Assembly: GCA_903873135.1 (NCBI GenBank)
Contig: CAIQNH010000113.1
Span: 1-33,457 of the forward strand
DNA length: 33,457 nt
Direction: 5' to 3'
DNA from: an uncultured Actinomycetes bacterium
Lineage (GTDB): Bacteria > Actinomycetota > Acidimicrobiia > Acidimicrobiales > Microtrichaceae
The translations under genes were made by a program, and so were the position numbers. Under the pieces are notes generated by a model. It did not search any database, was not told the origin of the DNA, and saw only the letters and a program-made list of their open reading frames with translations. Below, in pieces: positions 28,738-33,457 of the stretch (its first letter is position 1; each line of letters opens with the position of its first letter).

Positions 28738-30437
28738 TGGGCAGCGCTCCGCTCCGGGTCCGCTGGCTCGGTTCGGTCGCCTACCGCGAGGCGTGGTCAC
28801 TCCAGCAGGCCCTGCACCGTCGGGCGCTGGAGGTCGAGGCCCGGGGAGGGGTTCCCGACGACCACCTCCTGCTCCTCGAGCACCCGCCCACGTTGACCCT
28901 GGGTCGCCAGGCCGACCCGGCCAACCTGCTCGTCGATCGGGACTCGTCGCGCTTCGAGGTCCTCGACGTGGATCGGGGCGGGGACGTGACCTACCACGGT
29001 CCCGGGCAGCTGGTGGCCTACCCGCTCCTCGGGCTGCCGGGGAAGGGCGCCGGTGACCTCCCGGACACACCGGCCTACGTCTGCACGCTCGAGGGGGTCC
29101 TGATCGACGTCGTCCGCGCCGCCGGGGTGGAGTCGGTGGGGCGACTCCCGGGGTACCCGGGGGTCTGGGTCGACCCGGACGGACCGGACCCTCGCAAGGT
29201 GGCTGCGGTCGGGGTGCGGATCGTCGCCGGACGTTCGACCCACGGCGTGGCGCTCAACGTCGCTCCCGACCTCGGCGACTTCGCAGCGATCGTCCCGTGC
29301 GGCATCCGGGACCACGGGGTCACGTCGCTCGCGGCCGAGGGGGCCGAGGTCGACCTCCGGTGGGTGGTGGACGAGTTCGTCGACCGGTTCGTCGCCGCGT
29401 GGGCCCCGAGCGTGGTGCAGCGGAGCGACGTGGTCTGGCGCATCGACCCGGAGGGCACCGACCTGTCGGACTTCTCCCGGTCGGCCGGGTCGAGCACCGT
29501 GTCGGTCCGACTGCGCGGCCGTCTCGAGTCCGCAGGGGTGGAGGTCGGCTCCGGTGAGGTCGCCCGCAAGCCCGAGTGGATGCGGGCGCCGCTGCGTCAC
29601 GACGCCGGGGTGCTCGGGGTGAAGCGGACCGTCGCCGACCTGGACCTGGTCACGGTCTGCGAGGAGGCGGGGTGCCCCAACCTCTCCGAGTGCTGGTCGG
29701 AGGGCACCGCCACGTTCATGCTCTGTGGCGAGCGCTGCACGCGGGCGTGCGGGTTCTGCCTCGTCGACACCCGCCGGCCGGAGCCCCTGGACCCCGGCGA
29801 GCCAGGGCGGGTCGCCGACGCCGTGGCCCGGATGGCCCTCGACCACGCCGTGCTCACCATGGTGGCCCGCGACGACCTCTCCGACGGTGGAGCGGCCCAC
29901 GTCGCCGACACGGTGCGCGCCGTACGGGACCGCTCGCCGTCGTGCAGCGTCGAGGTGCTGGTCTCGGACCTCGGTGGTGACGCCGACGCCCTCGCCGTCG
30001 TGCTGGACTCCGGTCCCGCCGTGCTGAACCACAACGTCGAGACCGTGCCCCGACTGCAGCGGGCCGTCCGTCCCTCGGCCGGGTACGCCCGCTCGCTCGC
30101 GTTGCTCGGTCGGGCGGCTGCGACGGACGTGGTCGTGAAGTCGGGTCTGGTCGTCGGCATGGGTGAGGAGCTCGACGAGGTCCACGCCACCCTGGCCGAC
30201 CTGGCTGCGGTCGGGGTCGAGGTCGTGACGATCGGCCAGTACCTGCGGCCCACGGCGCGGCACCTCCCGGTGGCGCGGTGGTGGCGGCCCGAGGAGTTCG
30301 ACGAGCTCGCCGAGTTCGGCCGGGGCGTGGGCCTGCGCCACGTGGAGTCCTCCCCCTACACGCGCTCGAGCCACCACGCCCGGGAGTCGTACCTGGCGGC
30401 GCTGGCCTCCCGGGACGGGGAACCGGCGTGGGGCTGA
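28737..30437 (+). CDS. lipB-lipA: LipB-LipA fusion: octanoyltransferase plus lipoyl synthase in one polypeptide
   Basis: One uninterrupted frame encodes 566 residues with both steps of lipoate synthesis. Residues 1 to about 222 are LipB, which moves octanoyl from acyl carrier protein to E2. It has RGGDVTYHGPGQLVAYPLLG, K154 (DPRKVAAVGVRI) and C188 (IVPCGIRDHGVTSL). A linker covers about 223-277. Residues about 278-566 are LipA, a radical-SAM enzyme that inserts two sulfurs. It has the auxiliary-cluster cysteines C308, C313, C319 (C-x4-C-x5-C), the SAM-cluster cysteines C334, C338, C341 (C-x3-C-x2-C), ARDDLSDGGA, KSGLVVGMGE and the cluster-binding RSSHH near the end. Separate LipB and LipA are normal. 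An in-frame GTG at 29538 could start a free LipA, but no stop ends LipB before it. ATG 28737 overlaps the E2 stop. The LipA half depends on Fe-S clusters from the Suf genes. Confidence 0.93.
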   Translation: MGSAPLRVRWLGSVAYREAWSLQQALHRRALEVEARGGVPDDHLLLLEHPPTLTLGRQADPANLLVDRDSSRFEVLDVDRGGDVTYHGPGQLVAYPLLGLPGKGAGDLPDTPAYVCTLEGVLIDVVRAAGVESVGRLPGYPGVWVDPDGPDPRKVAAVGVRIVAGRSTHGVALNVAPDLGDFAAIVPCGIRDHGVTSLAAEGAEVDLRWVVDEFVDRFVAAWAPSVVQRSDVVWRIDPEGTDLSDFSRSAGSSTVSVRLRGRLESAGVEVGSGEVARKPEWMRAPLRHDAGVLGVKRTVADLDLVTVCEEAGCPNLSECWSEGTATFMLCGERCTRACGFCLVDTRRPEPLDPGEPGRVADAVARMALDHAVLTMVARDDLSDGGAAHVADTVRAVRDRSPSCSVEVLVSDLGGDADALAVVLDSGPAVLNHNVETVPRLQRAVRPSAGYARSLALLGRAAATDVVVKSGLVVGMGEELDEVHATLADLAAVGVEVVTIGQYLRPTARHLPVARWWRPEEFDELAEFGRGVGLRHVESSPYTRSSHHARESYLAALASRDGEPAWG

Positions 30438-31195
30438 TCGCCCGCTACCGCGAGCAGACGGCGGCCGTCCCGTCGGTGGCGACGGCACCCCCCGAGCTGC
30501 CGCACCACGCGACGGGCGTCGTCCACCACGACGCCGTCGCAGACGACGGCACGGTCACGCACCACCACCAGCGGTTCGTCGCGGGCCGACTCGTGGAGTG
30601 GGAGCTCGACGACGGACCCGGACCGTGGGCGCTGGTCCGTCCGGGTGACCCGCTCCTGCCCTGCCCGACCGACGTGGCCCCGCCGGAGCGGACGGAGGCG
30701 GCCCGGCTCCGGCTGGGCGACGAGCTCCTGTCGTTGCCCGTGGTCGACGACATCGAGGACCCGGGGTTCGCCGGTGTCGAGCGGGTGCCGGACGCGGACC
30801 TGCGCCTGCGCTTCGAGGTGCTCTCGACGCCGACGGGGGTCCAGCGCGCCGACTTCCGCTACGACCGTGGTCTCCGGACCGGGTGGCTCGTCGAGGACTG
30901 GGGTGAGCCGGAACCGGGGTCCCCCGCGGCGCACGCACCCGACCTCTCGGTGTCCATGACGTTCCGGAACTACCTGCGGATGCGGACCGGCGAGATCTCG
31001 GCGCTCGAGGCGATCGCGGACGGTGGGTCCGTCGACGGACGGTGGACGCTCATGCTCCTGCTGCACGGACTGGTGCAGGACCCCGTCTACGTGGCCACCT
31101 ACCGGGCGTCGACCCCGGTCCCGGCCGAGCTGGGGTGGTGGGGCGAGGTGGCACCCTGGATCGGCACCGATGGGCCGGTTCCCGTCCGGGGGTGA
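30428..31195 (+). CDS. Unknown protein with a possible SCP2-like C-terminal domain
   Basis: This 255-residue soluble protein overlaps the end of the LipB-LipA gene by 10 bases (GTG 30428), so it is probably co-translated. The first half is rich in His/Asp strands (HHDAVADDGTVTHHHQRFVA, VEWELDDGPGPWALVRPGDP). The C-terminal part (DLSVSMTFRNYLRMRTGEIS then ALEAIADGGSVDGRWTLMLL) resembles the shape of SCP2 lipid-binding domains, with strand, helix, G-x-V-D-G-x-W and helix. That match is by eye and weak. No catalytic motif is seen. Its place after the lipoate gene may reflect only operon convenience. Confidence 0.65.
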   Translation: MGLIARYREQTAAVPSVATAPPELPHHATGVVHHDAVADDGTVTHHHQRFVAGRLVEWELDDGPGPWALVRPGDPLLPCPTDVAPPERTEAARLRLGDELLSLPVVDDIEDPGFAGVERVPDADLRLRFEVLSTPTGVQRADFRYDRGLRTGWLVEDWGEPEPGSPAAHAPDLSVSMTFRNYLRMRTGEISALEAIADGGSVDGRWTLMLLLHGLVQDPVYVATYRASTPVPAELGWWGEVAPWIGTDGPVPVRG

Positions 31196-31200
31196 CAGAC

Positions 31201-31246
31201 TGACGTCGTCCGTGACGTCGTCGCACCGAGCGGTGCGCTGAGGAGG
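31201..31246 (+). promoter_or_regulatory. Leader of the second acyl-CoA dehydrogenase gene: direct repeat, hairpin and ribosome site
   Basis: TGACGTCGTC occurs twice with a 12-base period (31201-31210 and 31213-31222). A small hairpin GCACC-GAGC-GGTGC (31223-31236, one extra pair possible) follows, then AGGAGG (31241-31246) 5 bases before GTG 31252. The ribosome site clearly sets the start. The repeat may be a regulator site or chance. Confidence 0.5.
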
Positions 31247-31251
31247 TCATC

Positions 31252-32499
31252 GTGTTCCAGTGGTCCGACGAGCAGGAGATGGTCCGCCAGGCGGTCCGGG
31301 ACTTCGTGGACCGGGAGATCCGGCCCCACCGGGACGAGCTCGAGTTCGGCGACCTCCCGCCCTACGACCTGCTGCGGAAGCTGTTCGCCACGTTCGGCAT
31401 GGACGCCATGCAGCGCGAGAGCTTCAAGCGGCGCATCGAGCGTGAGCGGGCCGTGGAGGCGGGGGAGTCGGTCGAGGCCCAGGACGCCGAGGCGGGACGC
31501 GGGGGCAGCGCCGACGCCATCGCCTTCACGATGATCCCGATCATCGAGCTGTGCCGGGTCTGCCCCGGCATGGTGACCGCCATGGGTGTGTCCATGGGGC
31601 TGACGGCCTCGGCGATCATGTCCAAGGGGACGATCGCGCAGAAGGAGCGCTGGGCGCTCGACCTGCTCACCATGGAGAAGGTCGGCTCGTGGGCGATCAC
31701 CGAGCCCAACTCCGGCTCCGACGCCTTCGGTGCCATGACGTCCACGGCGCGCATCGACGGCGACGAGTTCGTGCTGAACGGTTCCAAGACCTTCATCACC
31801 AACGGTCCGCACGCCGACACGATCGTCTTCATCTGCAAGCTCGACGAGGGCAACCCGCCCGAGGAACGCCGCATCGTCCAGTTCGTGCTCGACGCCGGGA
31901 TGGACGGTCTCGAGCAGTCGAAGCCGCTCCGCAAGATGGGCATCCACTCCTCGCCGACGGGGCAGCTGTTCCTGACCGACGTGCGGGTGGGCGCCGACCG
32001 CCTGCTCGGCGAGTCGTTGGACGCGTACTCCGGCAAGAGCGGCAAGGACGCCTCGAAGGCGACCTTCTCCATGGAGCGAGCCGGAGTGGCGGCCATGGCA
32101 CTCGGGATCGTCGACCGGTGCCTCGAGCTGTCGCTCGACTACGCCCGGGACCGGGTCCAGTTCGGCCAGCCGATCGGCCAGTTCCAGCTCATCCAGTTGA
32201 AGCTCGCCACGATGGAGGTGGCCAGGATCAACCTGCAGAACCTGGTGTTCCGCCACATCGAGATGACCGCCGCCGGCGTGCCCATGAGCTACGCCGAGGC
32301 CTCGGCCGCCAAGCTCTACGCCGCCCGGGCCGCCACCGAGGTGGCGCTCGAGGCGGTGCAGCTCTTCGGTGGCAACGGCTACATGGCCGAGTACGAGGTC
32401 GAGCAGCTGGCCCGGGACGCCAAGGTGCTCCAGATCTACGCGGGGACCGACGAGATCCAGATCTCGGCGGTGGCCCGCTCGCTGCTCGCCCAGGGCTGA
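31252..32499 (+). CDS. Acyl-CoA dehydrogenase (FadE family)
   Basis: The 415-residue FAD enzyme introduces a double bond into an acyl-CoA during fatty acid or related catabolism. It shows WSDEQEMVRQAVRDFVDREI, the FAD/substrate loop SWAITEPNSGSDAFGAMTST, LNGSKTFITNGPHADTIVFI, YARDRVQFGQPIGQFQLIQL, LFGGNGYMAEYEVEQLARDA and the catalytic-Glu motif IYAGTDEIQISA. An inserted stretch (KRRIERERAVEAGESVEAQD and following residues) lies near residues 60-85, so it is slightly longer than the usual 380-390 residues. AGGAGG directly upstream fixes the GTG start. Unlike the homologue at 9736, the catalytic region is canonical. The two could belong to different pathways. Confidence 0.94.
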   Translation: MFQWSDEQEMVRQAVRDFVDREIRPHRDELEFGDLPPYDLLRKLFATFGMDAMQRESFKRRIERERAVEAGESVEAQDAEAGRGGSADAIAFTMIPIIELCRVCPGMVTAMGVSMGLTASAIMSKGTIAQKERWALDLLTMEKVGSWAITEPNSGSDAFGAMTSTARIDGDEFVLNGSKTFITNGPHADTIVFICKLDEGNPPEERRIVQFVLDAGMDGLEQSKPLRKMGIHSSPTGQLFLTDVRVGADRLLGESLDAYSGKSGKDASKATFSMERAGVAAMALGIVDRCLELSLDYARDRVQFGQPIGQFQLIQLKLATMEVARINLQNLVFRHIEMTAAGVPMSYAEASAAKLYAARAATEVALEAVQLFGGNGYMAEYEVEQLARDAKVLQIYAGTDEIQISAVARSLLAQG

Positions 32500-32518
32500 C
32501 GGGTCCGGGCCGGCGGTG

Positions 32519-33457
32519 GTGAGCGACGAGCCGACCTCCGTCGACGAGACGATCCCCGGTGTCCGTGGTGTGGTCGACGACGCGTTCGCCGAGCTGGTCG
32601 AGCGGATCGCGGCCGAGGCCGAGGAAGGGCTGTTCCACACCGCGGCGCAGCTGACCGTCCGCCGCGGGGGCGAGGTGCTCGTCGACGTGGCCACGGGCCG
32701 GACGCACCGGCACGAGCCGTACCGCACCGACACGCTCGCGTCGCTCTACTGCACGGCCAAGCCGATCGTGGCCGTGGCCGTGCTCCGGCTCGTGGCCGAG
32801 GACGAGCTCAGCCTCGACGACCGACTGGGCGACGTGGTCGACGGGCTGGCCACTCCCTGGATCGCCGAGCGGACCGTGGCCGAGGTGCTCGACCACACCG
32901 CCGGGCTCCACTCGGTCAACACGGTCCTCGCCCGGGTGCTGCCCCCCTCGCTCCGCGTGGGGTGGCTGCACGCCGCCGAGCCGCCGGCGGTGTGGCGGTT
33001 CGGGCTGGATCGGGCCTACGCCGAGTTCGGCGGGTGGTTCCTGCTCGGCGAGGCGATCGAGTCGCTCACGGGCGAGCCCTTCGACCGCTACTGCCGCCGT
33101 GCGGTGCTCGACCCGTACGGGGTGCCCGCCGACGACCTGTGGTTGCGGGTGGGGGCGGAGGACTACCCGTCGGTCGGGCCGCGCATCTCCGTCACCTACG
33201 ACCTGACGATGGACCACCCGGTTCCGCTCCTGGCCGAGGCGGGTCCGGAGACGGCGGGGGAGTGGAACCCGGCGTTCGGCTCCTACGGGTGCACCTCGGC
33301 GCTCGCTGCGTTCTACGAGGGCCTGCTCGGCGACCTGGCGGGCGCGGACCGGGTGCTGCCGGCCGACCTGCTCGCCGAGGCGACCCGGGTCCGACTCCCG
33401 ATCCAGCACGACGTGACCCTGGGGCGTGAGGCCGGCTTCGGGCTGGGGTTCATGACC
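32519..33457 (+). CDS. Beta-lactamase-family (class C-like) hydrolase with Cys for Ser, 3' end cut by window
   Basis: The frame is open from GTG 32519 to the window end (313 residues) with no stop, so the gene is partial. It has the class C/esterase-like layout: FHTAAQLTVRRGGEVLVDVA, TLASLYCTAKPIVAVAVLRL, LSLDDRLGDVVDGL, VAEVLDHTAGLHSVNTVL, GSYGCTSALAAFYEGLLGDL. The catalytic S-x-x-K is replaced by C78-T-A-K81, and the Y-x-N motif reads Y167-A-E (in FGLDRAYAEFGGWFLLGEAI). A Cys nucleophile is possible, or the protein may not be a hydrolase. No signal peptide is seen. It starts 19 bases after the acyl-CoA dehydrogenase stop, so co-transcription is likely. Confidence 0.85.
   Translation, partial: MSDEPTSVDETIPGVRGVVDDAFAELVERIAAEAEEGLFHTAAQLTVRRGGEVLVDVATGRTHRHEPYRTDTLASLYCTAKPIVAVAVLRLVAEDELSLDDRLGDVVDGLATPWIAERTVAEVLDHTAGLHSVNTVLARVLPPSLRVGWLHAAEPPAVWRFGLDRAYAEFGGWFLLGEAIESLTGEPFDRYCRRAVLDPYGVPADDLWLRVGAEDYPSVGPRISVTYDLTMDHPVPLLAEAGPETAGEWNPAFGSYGCTSALAAFYEGLLGDLAGADRVLPADLLAEATRVRLPIQHDVTLGREAGFGLGFMT

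Noticed and set aside
29400-29570. A frameshift or missed stop creating an artificial LipB-LipA fusion
   Set aside because: Both domains lie in the same frame with normal third-position GC through the linker. A spurious fusion would need a lost stop without frame change. It stays listed as a test in the fusion finding.

Overview
This is a very G+C-rich, gene-dense window from an actinobacterium. GTG starts, 4-base GTGA overlaps and start codons placed 5-8 nt after a TANNNT box (leaderless transcripts) are all frequent. The gene set is an actinobacterial SufU-type Fe-S system, a homodimeric AceE, the TIGR03252-type HhH-GPD protein, a DprE2-like reductase and FadE-type acyl-CoA dehydrogenases. 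Together these suggest Actinomycetota, probably class Acidimicrobiia. The class assignment is inference from gene content and style. No rRNA, tRNA, CRISPR array, IS element or phage gene was seen, and no stretch longer than about 130 bases lacks a gene.

Layout. (1) 1-9.3 kb is a split Fe-S cluster assembly locus. The sufB 3' end, sufD, a Rieske ferredoxin and sufC lie on the + strand. A metallo-beta-lactamase-fold hydrolase, an unknown gene, a second sufC, sufS and sufU lie on the - strand. A PAS/degenerate-GGDEF gene and a small four-cysteine protein sit between sufB and sufD. The promoters of sufD and of sufC2-sufS-sufU share a CACTAC-N4-GTAG element, a candidate common operator. (2) 8.9-9.7 kb holds a Phd/YefM-PIN toxin-antitoxin pair under a perfect 22-bp palindrome. 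(3) 9.7-13 kb carries an acyl-CoA dehydrogenase, two small unknown proteins, an alpha/beta hydrolase lacking its nucleophile and an HhH-GPD protein. (4) 13-15.8 kb is aceE. It is transcribed divergently from an RNase HI-SLOG fusion through a 16-bp two-way promoter. (5) 16.9-20.3 kb is a hyuA-hyuB pair, followed by a convergent GH29 alpha-L-fucosidase. (6) 21.9-25.5 kb holds two SDRs, a HAD phosphatase, a SRPBCC protein and a TIGR01777 epimerase. (7) 25.6-31.2 kb is a lipoate-enzyme cluster: a 29-residue membrane microprotein, E3 (lpd), E2, one gene encoding LipB fused to LipA, and an unknown protein with an SCP2-like tail. (8) The right edge has a second acyl-CoA dehydrogenase and a truncated beta-lactamase-family protein with Cys in place of the nucleophilic Ser.

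The themes connect. LipA needs Fe-S clusters from the Suf system. It makes the lipoyl groups that the E2 here carries and that E3 re-oxidises, and AceE is a possible E1 partner. The least ordinary items are the LipB-LipA fusion, the RNase HI-SLOG fusion, the paired suf promoter element, the two-way leaderless promoter, and the microprotein upstream of lpd.
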